From Guillardia theta CCMP2712 (taxonomy: Eukaryota > Cryptophyceae > Pyrenomonadales > Geminigeraceae): a stretch of 64,000 nucleotides of DNA. Numbering within the stretch: the stretch's first letter is position 1; each line of letters begins with the position of its first letter. Below, in pieces: positions 20,216 to 29,042 of this stretch. Below the pieces are notes generated by a model, which worked only from the letters and a program-made list of their open reading frames with translations, was not told the origin of the DNA and did no database searches. Location of the stretch: positions 364,404 to 428,403 of the forward strand of contig NW_005434614.1 of assembly GCF_000315625.1 (NCBI RefSeq). Reading direction: 5' to 3'. A program made the translations under genes and the position numbers.

Positions 20216-22771
20216 TCAGAGCAGCATATCCGGTAAGGGGTCTCCGAAGAGAAATTCACCAAGGAGCCTCCACCGATTCAAAGGCAGAACTTTCGTCAGC
20301 AAATCACCAGGCTGATAAGAAGTATGAATCTTTTCTGGATAGAGCTCGTCCTTTTCTACCAAATCAACAGCATACTTCGTTCGAATATCAATGTGTTTGA
20401 GTCGACTATAACTTCGCTTGTCCCACAAAAGCCTCAGACATGGTTCATTGTCGATTAGCAAGAGAGTAGGACGAGTCTGCGTAAATCCCATCTGACCCAA
20501 GAGATTTCTATAAAGCTTGACTAGTTTCGCGCATGTGGTGGCAGCATAAATTTCAGCTTCTGAAGAACTCAGGGCAACAACCTTCTGCATTTTCGAACCA
20601 AAGACGACTACCCCACCATTCAGAACGATTCCATATCCGCTTTGACTCCGTCTCGTAATAATCTCGGTACCCCAACCAGCATCACTGAATGCAATCATCT
20701 CATTGACAAAACACTCCTGGTGGTAATATACTCCGTGACAATGGTATACGATCTGAACCTCCCGAGTAGTGTAAAGGTACTGTAGAAGATGAATTAAGGC
20801 ATCCATATCACACTGCCGAGGAGCACGAGCAAAGCGACTAAGGACGCTCGTCGCGAATGCGATATCAACCCGCGTACAATTTGCCACGTAGAGAATGGAC
20901 CCCAGAAGACTCTGATAAGTGCGGACTTCCTTCTTGTTCAACAACTTACCCTCCAAGTGATAAGTCTTGAGATAGTGACCAGGTAATACCGTTTTGACAC
21001 CCCTGGCAACGATTTCAAAGCGTTCAACAATCTTTTCAATGAAATGCTGTTGTGACAAAGTTATCCGACCCTGATCGTCATTCTGTTCTATTTTAATGCC
21101 CAAGAAGGTACCTGTTGCCTCACTCCCCGAAAAGTCGAATACTGTGTTGAGCTTCTCAAGAAACTCAATCTTAACTGCTTCAGTTTGAGAGACAATGAGT
21201 AAGTCATCCACGAAGACAGTCAGAAGCAAGACGTCCCCCGCACAGTTGGAGTATCGGTAGATGATCTCATCATGTCCTATCCCACTTGCTCCCACCGTCT
21301 TCAACACCTGCGTGAACTTAAGATACCATCTCCTTGGTGCAATGCGAAGTCCATAGAGCGACTTCAAGACTTTGAGGAGGCACTCAGGAGGAAGACTCAT
21401 GATATCTGGAGGAATCAAATACACAGGAACCTCCAAGTCACCATACAAGAAAGCAGCAGAGATATCCCTGAATGTGATTCTCCAACGGTTGCCTGCCGCG
21501 ATGCTCAGCAAGAGCCGGATATTGTCCAACGATGTAGTCGGTGCAAACAATTCTTCAGATGAAGGAAGTAAGTTGCCCATGATAACTAGCCGCCCCTTTC
21601 GTTTCAAGATCTTGCCCTTCAAGTCTCGTTTTGAAGTATACACCCACAAGCCGCGAGCAAGGACAGAATGATTTGACTCCCTGTTTTTCTGATCACGCGT
21701 AACAACTTCCCAGACCCCACGACTTTCGATCTTCGCAATTTCCTCCTTTTCAGCCTGCTCCCAAAGATGCCGATCCGGACGACGTAACATCTCTGACCTT
21801 GTCTTGGGATCTGGTAACTTGTCAAAACTACTTTCGTTCTCCACATTTCCTGCATCGCAAGCCGCTGTCATAGCGTAATCTGCCTGATTCTCAGGCATTG
21901 CAGCTGGATTGTCACGGTCGGGAGACATCAGAGATAACAGGTCAGACGCCAGCTCCACCGCGTCCCATACGGGAGAGACCAACGCTAGATTCGCCACAAG
22001 AAGACGCGTATCCCTGAAAGTAGGGTCCACATTAGCACTGACCTGTGGGGCAGATGACACAGGATCGACATGCTGTAAACGAGTTTTGTACATCTCATCC
22101 CTCCATACTGGAACAAAACGCTGGGATGCTGGCTGAAGGCTTGTCCTGTCTTCCCCCCTGTCCCAAACATACAAGATCTCTTCAGATTCAGTCGACCCCT
22201 GCACAATATCTGTAACTTGCAGATACTGCGAAAATTGCTTGTGCTGGGAAAGTACAACCACTTCAGGCGAACCCCCAACTGTAGCTTCGACAACATCCAT
22301 GATCTCATCCGCTGCACGATCAAGACAGGGTTTAAAAACTTTGGTATGGTCGGTCATATCACCAAAGACGTTCGGTGGAAAGCTGCACGAGTAATAATCT
22401 GCTAACATGCAGACCTCTGATATTGTCTCCCCACTTGTAAGCACCACCATTGCCTTCTGTTCGGTTTGTTCCAAAAACTTGATGTCAGGATCAGTGACAG
22501 ACCGTAACACCCAGTAATTTTCGAGAGTTGGGAAAACAATCCGCGCGAGAAACTTTCCCTCCTTGAAAACCATCTGCAAAATTTTGCCTTGCTCTACTTG
22601 ACCATTTACAAGAACTTCGACATCTCGATTGACATATTTGCTTTCCAAGACCCCTCGCTCCGCCTTGAAATCCCTCCGTGTTCTTCTGCCTGCTGGAGGA
22701 ACTGGAGACATTGCACCGTCAGGCACATATTCGGTATCATCCCTCAACCGATGCTCTCCTGTATCCTCCAC
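20216..22771 (-). CDS. pol: Copia Pol part 2: integrase C-terminal region, reverse transcriptase, RNase H
   Basis: An 851-codon frame. After an acidic linker come the copia RT motifs: WVYTSKRDLKG, FAPTTSLDNIRLLLSIAA, FRDISAAFLYGDL, SLYGLRIAPRRWY, the catalytic VFVDDLLI (about 21187-21210) and FLGIKIEQ. RNase H shows AFSDAGWGTEIITRRSQSG, ALSSSEAEIYA, LIDNEPCLRLL, HIDIRTKYAVDLV and YQPGDLLTKVLPL. The frame begins one base out of step with part 1, overlapping it by 28 bases, so a single indel or a shift separates the two. Confidence 0.9.
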   Translation of the reverse strand: MEDTGEHRLRDDTEYVPDGAMSPVPPAGRRTRRDFKAERGVLESKYVNRDVEVLVNGQVEQGKILQMVFKEGKFLARIVFPTLENYWVLRSVTDPDIKFLEQTEQKAMVVLTSGETISEVCMLADYYSCSFPPNVFGDMTDHTKVFKPCLDRAADEIMDVVEATVGGSPEVVVLSQHKQFSQYLQVTDIVQGSTESEEILYVWDRGEDRTSLQPASQRFVPVWRDEMYKTRLQHVDPVSSAPQVSANVDPTFRDTRLLVANLALVSPVWDAVELASDLLSLMSPDRDNPAAMPENQADYAMTAACDAGNVENESSFDKLPDPKTRSEMLRRPDRHLWEQAEKEEIAKIESRGVWEVVTRDQKNRESNHSVLARGLWVYTSKRDLKGKILKRKGRLVIMGNLLPSSEELFAPTTSLDNIRLLLSIAAGNRWRITFRDISAAFLYGDLEVPVYLIPPDIMSLPPECLLKVLKSLYGLRIAPRRWYLKFTQVLKTVGASGIGHDEIIYRYSNCAGDVLLLTVFVDDLLIVSQTEAVKIEFLEKLNTVFDFSGSEATGTFLGIKIEQNDDQGRITLSQQHFIEKIVERFEIVARGVKTVLPGHYLKTYHLEGKLLNKKEVRTYQSLLGSILYVANCTRVDIAFATSVLSRFARAPRQCDMDALIHLLQYLYTTREVQIVYHCHGVYYHQECFVNEMIAFSDAGWGTEIITRRSQSGYGIVLNGGVVVFGSKMQKVVALSSSEAEIYAATTCAKLVKLYRNLLGQMGFTQTRPTLLLIDNEPCLRLLWDKRSYSRLKHIDIRTKYAVDLVEKDELYPEKIHTSYQPGDLLTKVLPLNRWRLLGEFLFGDPLPDMLL

Positions 22772-25509
22772 GGTTGATCTCCAGATGTCAGGCCTTGGAC
22801 CGAGGAAGGTGGAAATTCCAATTGGAGGCGCTTGCTCGCGGAAACTTCACTTGCGTCAGGACCAGAGCCTCCCTGACAGTGTCGCTTCCTGCCAGACGTT
22901 GCAACTTCCTCAGGAATTTGCAATTCTGTTTCACTCGCATTTTCCGAGGAGTCTTCGTCGTAGTCAGATGCCACTGGTGCACAAGGTACTAGTTCCTTCA
23001 ACAATTCATCCTCCACATTAGATGCCTGAAAACGTCGGCAACGTAATGGAAAATACAGCTCGTCAAACGTAAGATTATTCGTATGGACGATTCTATCATG
23101 CTCGATATCCCAAACCAAATACCCCACCTTATATCCAGAGAAAGCGCACGCGTTTCCCAGATTTAAACCATGAATTGCTGGATCATCCACCTTTGACGTG
23201 CGTAGTTCATTCTTGAAGAAGGTGCTGCACCCAAAAACCTTGAGCTTGCGATAGTCAAACTGCTCGGTTGTATATATCAAGTATGGTGAGGAATACCCTA
23301 GATTTCGTCCACTAGGCAGAATGTTGTACAGTAAAACTGCCTGCTGTACAGAATGCTCCCATTTGGTCCTTGGTACTCCGCTCTGACGTAGTAACGTCCG
23401 ATGAATGGACATTACGCTTCTGATTCCACGTTCAGCGAACGCATTGTAGACCTGAGAGTACTCTGGAATTTTGTCATGTCGTATCCCATGATCAACGAAA
23501 AAGCTCTCCAGCTCCACAGAGCTGAATTCTGAACCGTTGTCAGATACAATCTTCTGTACCTTAGGACGAGAGCTGTCACGATCCTCTTGTAACAGTATTT
23601 CCTTGAGGATAGCAGCCGTCTGACTTTTCGTGCGCATAGGTCGTACTCGCACAAATCCGGAAAAGACGTCCACAATGATCAAGAAATATCTATAACCACC
23701 AGGCTCGGATTGTACAATCATGTCTTTCAAATCAATATGCCAGACTTGATTGACCTCTGATGCCCGCTCCTGTCGGAAATCCGACTGTCGATGGATCGGC
23801 CGTGAGACGAACTTTGCTATTCTACAGGTGTGACAAGGAGATTTCTTTAGGCGCCTGTCGTACGTGATATACTTCACCGAATCGGCTAGTAATTTTTGAA
23901 TCTTTGCTTCCAGATGTCCGAGCCGAAGGTGCCAGATGGCCGATTCTGTCGCAGCTGACAATCGGGACTGCTCACACATGTTCTCCTCTGGCTTGAGAGT
24001 CACTAAACTTGATGGACCCCCACTGTAATTATCACCATTGCTCGTACCAGCGCAAGAGGTTGTACTGTTGCACGCCACACTAATCTTCCCATCTCCCATG
24101 AGAACCGTCTGCAAAAAGTACAACCTATCTCGTTGGAATACATCGATTTTCAATGCACCATCTTCTGAGCAAATGTAAGACTTTAGGGCACTCCTGGAGC
24201 CCCGTGATAACATGTGGTAGTCAGTCCCAAGAACATCATCCAAGCTAAGCAACGATATCGGGACAAGCGGGCATACGCGAACGTTGACAATAATCTCGTC
24301 CAGACAGGTGTTAGTTGTTGGACAAACCAGTTGCAGTCGTAATTTTCCAACCTTATCACAGACGACAGTACCTCCAGCGGTAAGCACCTGAAATTCAGGT
24401 CCAGCTTGGACATCAAACAACATAGACTCTTCCTTGACCATGGAGATATTAGCACCAGAGTCCAGCAAGAACGTATGGCCTCCAGCTCCTTCTTTCTCCT
24501 TTACCTGCAATGCAATTTCCTGCAATTCCTCGATGGTAGACGTGGAATCGAGACCAAATGTGAAATTTGCTTTCCACGCTCCTTGCCGTCGATTAGCCTG
24601 TGATGCAGATTCCGTTGCATTCTGGGCCGATGAGCGTTCAAATGGATTTGCAGGAACAGAAGATTTCTTTTCTGACTCATTCCGCTGGCCGTCTGCGTCA
24701 GCCTTCTGCTGGTGACTGTGTGAACTTGAAGAAGCATTCGCTGCCATGCGTTGAGCTGCCTGAATCAACGCTTCCCCCATCTTGCGCGTGGTTTCAGCGT
24801 CCACAACTCCCCCTGACAACAAATTCTGCAAGACAGATGACGGTTGTTCACTTTCAACCCCTCGAGGGTTAAACCGCTGATTTTTGTAGTTGCCATTATT
24901 TTGATTGTAGTTGTTGTTATTGTAGTTGTGGTTGTGATTGAAATTTCCATGACCTCGACCACCCTTCCAACCTTTGCCTCCATGTCCTTTCTGTCCACCC
25001 TGACCTCTTCCATAGCCTCCTTTAAAACTTCCTCTCCCTCCATTATGGTACCCATCCTGATTCCTCCTTCCCCTGCCACGGTAACCCGTATGGTTAGGTC
25101 CGCCGTCCCCCTCGCCTCCGCGGCCAGGGAAACCACCACGGTATGAGCTAGGGTCAAACGCCGCCTGATCTTGTCCCGTCCTACCAGGTCCTGAAGGAGC
25201 TTGACCAGAAGCCTGGTAAAACGTTGGGACGTTCCCGACCGGACCTTGGATAGGAAATGGATACATAGAGGCACGGTTGACCTTGAGCATAGAAATTGAA
25301 AAACGGGTCTTGGCTGGGAAACATGATACCTTGTGGATATGATGGAGGTATACTCCCACGAACTGGGTAATTACCATACCATTTGGGATCGACGTGAGAA
25401 TTCTCTCCCGAATCCGCTTGACCACTGTTTTCGCCTGACCCCGAGGATCTCTTCTTGCCCACTGCAACTTCTCCGACAGCCTGCGGTTCATTCGGTACCA
25501 ACGGTTCAC
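22744..25509 (-). CDS. pol: Copia Gag-Pol part 1: RG-rich Gag C-terminus, protease, integrase
   Basis: Functional coding in this frame probably begins near 25270, where it takes over from gag. A Gly/Arg/Asn-rich nucleic-acid-binding stretch (RGGFPGRGG, HNHNYNNNNYNQ) stands where many copia elements have a zinc knuckle. Then come the protease FLLDSGANISM, the GAG-preintegrase zinc site (HLRLGHLE...CHTCRIAKF), and the integrase core with WHIDLKD, VSDNGSEF and NAFAERGIRSV as the D,D,E residues. The frame ends at 22744 before RT, where the next frame takes over. Confidence 0.87.
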   Translation of the reverse strand: MNRWYRMNRRLSEKLQWARRDPRGQAKTVVKRIRERILTSIPNGMVITQFVGVYLHHIHKVSCFPAKTRFSISMLKVNRASMYPFPIQGPVGNVPTFYQASGQAPSGPGRTGQDQAAFDPSSYRGGFPGRGGEGDGGPNHTGYRGRGRRNQDGYHNGGRGSFKGGYGRGQGGQKGHGGKGWKGGRGHGNFNHNHNYNNNNYNQNNGNYKNQRFNPRGVESEQPSSVLQNLLSGGVVDAETTRKMGEALIQAAQRMAANASSSSHSHQQKADADGQRNESEKKSSVPANPFERSSAQNATESASQANRRQGAWKANFTFGLDSTSTIEELQEIALQVKEKEGAGGHTFLLDSGANISMVKEESMLFDVQAGPEFQVLTAGGTVVCDKVGKLRLQLVCPTTNTCLDEIIVNVRVCPLVPISLLSLDDVLGTDYHMLSRGSRSALKSYICSEDGALKIDVFQRDRLYFLQTVLMGDGKISVACNSTTSCAGTSNGDNYSGGPSSLVTLKPEENMCEQSRLSAATESAIWHLRLGHLEAKIQKLLADSVKYITYDRRLKKSPCHTCRIAKFVSRPIHRQSDFRQERASEVNQVWHIDLKDMIVQSEPGGYRYFLIIVDVFSGFVRVRPMRTKSQTAAILKEILLQEDRDSSRPKVQKIVSDNGSEFSSVELESFFVDHGIRHDKIPEYSQVYNAFAERGIRSVMSIHRTLLRQSGVPRTKWEHSVQQAVLLYNILPSGRNLGYSSPYLIYTTEQFDYRKLKVFGCSTFFKNELRTSKVDDPAIHGLNLGNACAFSGYKVGYLVWDIEHDRIVHTNNLTFDELYFPLRCRRFQASNVEDELLKELVPCAPVASDYDEDSSENASETELQIPEEVATSGRKRHCQGGSGPDASEVSASKRLQLEFPPSSVQGLTSGDQPWRIQESIG

Positions 25510-26647
25510 TTGCCACAGTGATATTCACCACTGACACGTCTCCCTTCGCATCCATCGCGGGCGTCACGGTCGTAGTCGTCTTGCTTCTAGTTTTTAAGAT
25601 GCGCCCCCAGTGGAATATTTCGTCGAGAGAAATCTTTTCTGGTCTCATATTACTCTTCTTCCAATTTCGCAATTCTCTATTCAATGCCAATGACTGCAAC
25701 GATTCACAAGTCGATTCTTTACACCTGGCATGCAAGAGTTCAGCGATCTGGATCTCTAACGGCCCCATCCTTTGGTGTGCCCCCACAACACCTTGAATAC
25801 TATCCTTGAGATTCTTAAACAGTAGCTTGATTTTGTCCACGTTCCTCCAGAAGGCTTCTTCAGACTCAAGTGGCTGTTTCGCTAGCGCTCTGAGCTGATC
25901 TCTCCCTTCGTCCTCAGTAAGCTCGATAAGCTCAGCTCCACTTCGTTGCTTTACATTCCAGCGTACCAGTGCCAAAGTTTTGAAGAATGCCAAAGGATAG
26001 TTGCCTCCTCCTGACATCTGCCACTCTATGTCGAAATCATCCTTTAGCTTAACTCGAAAATAACTGTTCGTGCTTACAAGTACCTCAGCAATATCTTCAA
26101 ATAAGACTTCCACCTCCTGTCGATCAGCTGAGGATCTGAACAACCTCGGTGATATTTGGTACTTGTGTGGAGAGAAAACCACAGATGTATCGAGTGGATT
26201 ACCCATCTCTCCATCCTCTGAAGCACCATCAATCACATCCTCGCTGGCTGCGATTGCCTCCTCGAATTTTCCTCGCAACTTCTTAAACTTCTCAAGAGCA
26301 TCCTTGAATTTCTTCCCATTCTTCCAAATGTACCCAGCATGCAGAAACAACGCCGTGACCTGAATCTTCCACTCCAGCGAAGAGAATTTTTCTAGACCTT
26401 CTGGAGACGACTCCCACATTTCATGAAATTCTCCAACAAACGATCCAGTCTCGTCAATCGGAAACAAGTCCAACAGTTTTAAGAAACAAGCCCCAAGATT
26501 CGGACGAAAACGACTCATGGCACCTGAGAAAGGAAGGAACAGGTCCTCGAGTTTTTCCTTGGAGGTAACCTTCCCATGCTTCAGCTTGTCGACCTGAACA
26601 TCACCATGGCTTCGTTTCAACTCCTCTTGCAGATCTGGCATGCTCAT
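25181..26647 (-). CDS. gag: Copia Gag
   Basis: The start chosen is the ATG at 26647 (MSMPDLQEELKRS), about 210 bp inside the 5' LTR. The open frame extends upstream without a better start. About 489 residues, mainly helical: FLPFSGAMSRFRPNLG, FVGEFHEMWES, ALFLHAGYIWKNGKKFKDAL. Its N-terminal part is homologous to the remnant at 12440-12824, confirming the family link. The frame ends 330 bp into the next frame. The conserved PFPIQGPVGN sequence is in the other frame, so a frame change near 25250-25280 is required. Confidence 0.82.
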   Translation of the reverse strand: MSMPDLQEELKRSHGDVQVDKLKHGKVTSKEKLEDLFLPFSGAMSRFRPNLGACFLKLLDLFPIDETGSFVGEFHEMWESSPEGLEKFSSLEWKIQVTALFLHAGYIWKNGKKFKDALEKFKKLRGKFEEAIAASEDVIDGASEDGEMGNPLDTSVVFSPHKYQISPRLFRSSADRQEVEVLFEDIAEVLVSTNSYFRVKLKDDFDIEWQMSGGGNYPLAFFKTLALVRWNVKQRSGAELIELTEDEGRDQLRALAKQPLESEEAFWRNVDKIKLLFKNLKDSIQGVVGAHQRMGPLEIQIAELLHARCKESTCESLQSLALNRELRNWKKSNMRPEKISLDEIFHWGRILKTRSKTTTTVTPAMDAKGDVSVVNITVASEPLVPNEPQAVGEVAVGKKRSSGSGENSGQADSGENSHVDPKWYGNYPVRGSIPPSYPQGIMFPSQDPFFNFYAQGQPCLYVSISYPRSGRERPNVLPGFWSSSFRTW

Positions 26648-26831
26648 GATCGTCAACTTGGAGTTACCAATACCGTTCCAAAAAAAATGAGTAACAGCGT
26701 ACAGTACAACAACCAGGAGCCTTAAAGAGCCTTCAAACTCGTTGTCAATTCGACGCACAAAGACCAAGAGCCCTTTAACTCGTTGTCCTTGGAATCTTAT
26801 CGTAGAGTCTTTTTGTATTCCTTTGTTCGTG

Positions 26832-26861
26832 AATACAAAAAGAAAATTTTCTTTTTGTATT
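26832..26861. repeat. 30-bp perfect palindrome at the copia 5' LTR border
   Basis: Arms AATACAAAAAGAAAA and TTTTCTTTTTGTATT are perfect reverse complements, overlapping the LTR end. A second inverted pair (CTTTTTGTATT / AATACAAAAAG) with a 12-base loop lies at about 26809-26842. No tRNA-like primer site is visible here. Confidence 0.85.
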
Positions 26862-27347
26862 GGAATCAATTCCTGACTCCTAGAGTCTGTGCACAGATGA
26901 ATGACTAGTAGAACAGCTCAACAGCTGACTGATAAGTCCAAAGACCAAGACTCACAGATGATGTGCGCACGAAGACACCAATGACTTTCACAGCCAACCA
27001 AACACCTCAGATAACTCAGATCAACTTCCCAACAATCCCCAGCACTTTATTCCCAACACTCGTAGCGGCAAGACCAACCAAACAGCTTCCCTTCACACAC
27101 CACCGCCTTACTTCCACCACTGTACGAGTGCTGCCTCTTCGACAGCCGGCGCCTCTTGATTCCTCCGGCGCCGCCTCAGCTTCCCCAGGCTCCAACCAAC
27201 CGGATCTTCTAAGTCACAGACTAAGCTCCAGCCCACTAGCTTGGACCTGCAGGCTTCACTTGGTTCACAACCTGATTAGACGCATCCCTTGAACTTATCG
27301 CGTCTGAAAGAACTTCTGAGAGGTTTGTCAGAACCTGAGTTCTTACA
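26857..27347 (-). repeat. 5' LTR of the copia element
   Basis: Minus strand from TGTAAGAACT to CCAATACA (the final A at 26856). It equals 18242-18732 apart from one seen base. Followed at higher coordinates by unrelated GC-rich DNA, with no copy of the flank found beside the other LTR. Confidence 0.9.
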
Positions 27348-28075
27348 CACCGTGTTGGACCGCCGGCCGCTCGGTCGGAACCGGACCGTCGGTCGGGCCG
27401 GGCCCCGGCCGGCCGGCCGCCAGGCTCAGTGGGACCCCGCGGCGGCGAACTTCGGAAACCGTCGTGACCGTGTGAACCGGGCCGTTTGGAACTCCGAACG
27501 GTCCGACCGTCGTGACACCGTGACGGACTCGGCGGATCGGACCGGCCGCTGCCACACATGCCAGTGACACCGCCGAGTCGGCCCGGGGGCCGGGCCCACT
27601 GAGTGGCAACGGCGTCCGAAGTTCAGCAGTTCAATGTGACTCTCAGTGCGCCGGGGTGTCACGGCCCCCCGGCATGCCCGGCCGGCGACTCGCCGGTCGC
27701 CGCCCGGCGCGGCCGCCGTGTCAGGCTCACTGCCGGGACGGTCCAGCGGCTCCCGGTTGAAAGTTCAGTCGGCGCGGCATGAAACCGTTCGACTCGTCAC
27801 GTGCGGCGGCCGCCACCACTCTTCCCAGAGTCCGGCCCGGGCCGGAGAGTCTGCCGCGCGGCTCAGTGAAGCCCCGCGTGCCGCGTGCCGGGCCCCGGGG
27901 CCGCTCAGTCACTGAGTCACGGTTCCAGCCTGGCCGCCGCCCGGCGCCCGGCCGCTCCGACGCGTGAATCGCGGCGCGGCGGCGCGGCGGCCAGGCGAGC
28001 CTCGACCCGATCATCGCCGAGTCGGCCGGGCGGATCGCCGGCCCATTGTCTGTTTCGTCCGTTATATCCGTTACA
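27348..28075. other. GC-rich patch without gene
   Basis: Very GC-rich sequence with CGGCCGG runs and repeated CACTGAGT/GAGTCAC-type motifs (27597, 27868, 27908). Composition differs sharply from both neighbours. Similar patches occur at 38.56-38.96 kb, 51.17-51.80 kb, 52.88-53.40 kb and 59.77-59.83 kb. Open frames here are expected from GC content alone. Confidence 0.6.
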
Positions 28076-29042
28076 AAACCAGGGTCGGCTTAGAGAATTT
28101 TACCATGGCCTCCAGGTATACCTCCGCTCTCCCTCCATGCTGCTTCCACGAGCTCGACTTTTCTCCCTCCTGCTTCCTCTTCCAATCTTCATCTCTCCTT
28201 TTCGTCGTCTACTACCCCCCCTCGACCATCCTATCACGTTGCTCTTTCCTGCTCCATCCTTCCACTCTACTGCTTCTCCTGTATGTTTTGTTTCATCGCC
28301 CCCTCCCTCCCCTTCCTCAACCAACTCACCCCCAGCAGTACTTCTCTCTATCAACTTTTACTTTGCTCTTACCTCCTTTCTACCATCTTCCTTCCGCTTC
28401 CCTCTTCCCTTTTCTTCTCGTCTCTACTATGTCAATCCACGTCATTACTTTCCTGTTCTTACTTTTCCACCAACTTCAAGCTGTGTTGCATGTGTTTAGT
28501 TCAATCTTGTATCTTCATTCGTTCGTTTTGTCTCCTCTTCCCATTTCAAATTTGCCACCTGTCTTGTCTTCCTATCGGCCTTCCTCTCTCCCTGCTGCTC
28601 CTCGCGCTGCCCCAGACCCTCCACGCTTTCCTTCACCTTGTTGCTCTGTTTGCAAGCCTGGGTCTGAGTGATCATGCGTGCAAATGCTCTTGTTGTCTCA
28701 TAACCAACTAGTTATGTGCATGTGCTGTGAATGGTTTCGGCCGCAGCTTCTCTTGTCAATGTATCTATTGGTTCCCTCTTGTGAATCATGCGCTGCTCTC
28801 GTATCCATCACAGAAGGCTATCCGAGAACAGCTTAGAGGGCAAGGAAAGGATTGAAGGAATGCAAGGAAGGATAGCTTGAGAGGGGGGGAGGGTGGAGGA
28901 TGCAGTGGAAGGGGGCTGTATTTGGGAAGCAGAGATGAAACAGCAGCCGCTGCTGAACAAACTGCTTAACAAGAAGCAGCCGTGTTGCTGACTTACTCCC
29001 CCTCCTTTGCGCAGTCGCTCAGGCGTCTCGGGGCTTCTGCGC
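28076..29042. other. CT-rich spacer, no supported gene
   Basis: 28100-28640 is pyrimidine-rich (CTTCCTCTC-like) and open in two plus frames with Ser/Leu/Phe/Pro-biased translation, which I take as composition. 28680-29040 is ordinary spacer before the dehydratase gene. Confidence 0.5.

Larger units (their letters stand above)
18242..27347 (-). mobile_element. Near-complete Ty1/copia LTR retrotransposon
   Basis: Two 491-bp direct repeats bound a 8.1-kb internal part. On the minus strand the order is 5' LTR (27347-26857), gag, protease-integrase, RT-RNase H, a 1.5-kb CT-rich 3' region, a purine tract AAAGGGAGGG, and the 3' LTR (18732-18242). The order protease-integrase-RT-RNase H defines copia. 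I see one difference between the LTRs (A/G at 18450 versus 27070), implying a young insertion. No target-site duplication is seen: the outer flanks differ. Confidence 0.9.

Noticed and set aside
20216-26647. Endogenous retrovirus
   Set aside because: Gene order protease-integrase-RT-RNase H and absence of an envelope frame identify a copia retrotransposon.
27885-28671. Long plus-strand ORFs
   Set aside because: Span a GC-rich patch and a CT-rich tract; residue bias follows composition and two frames are open at once.
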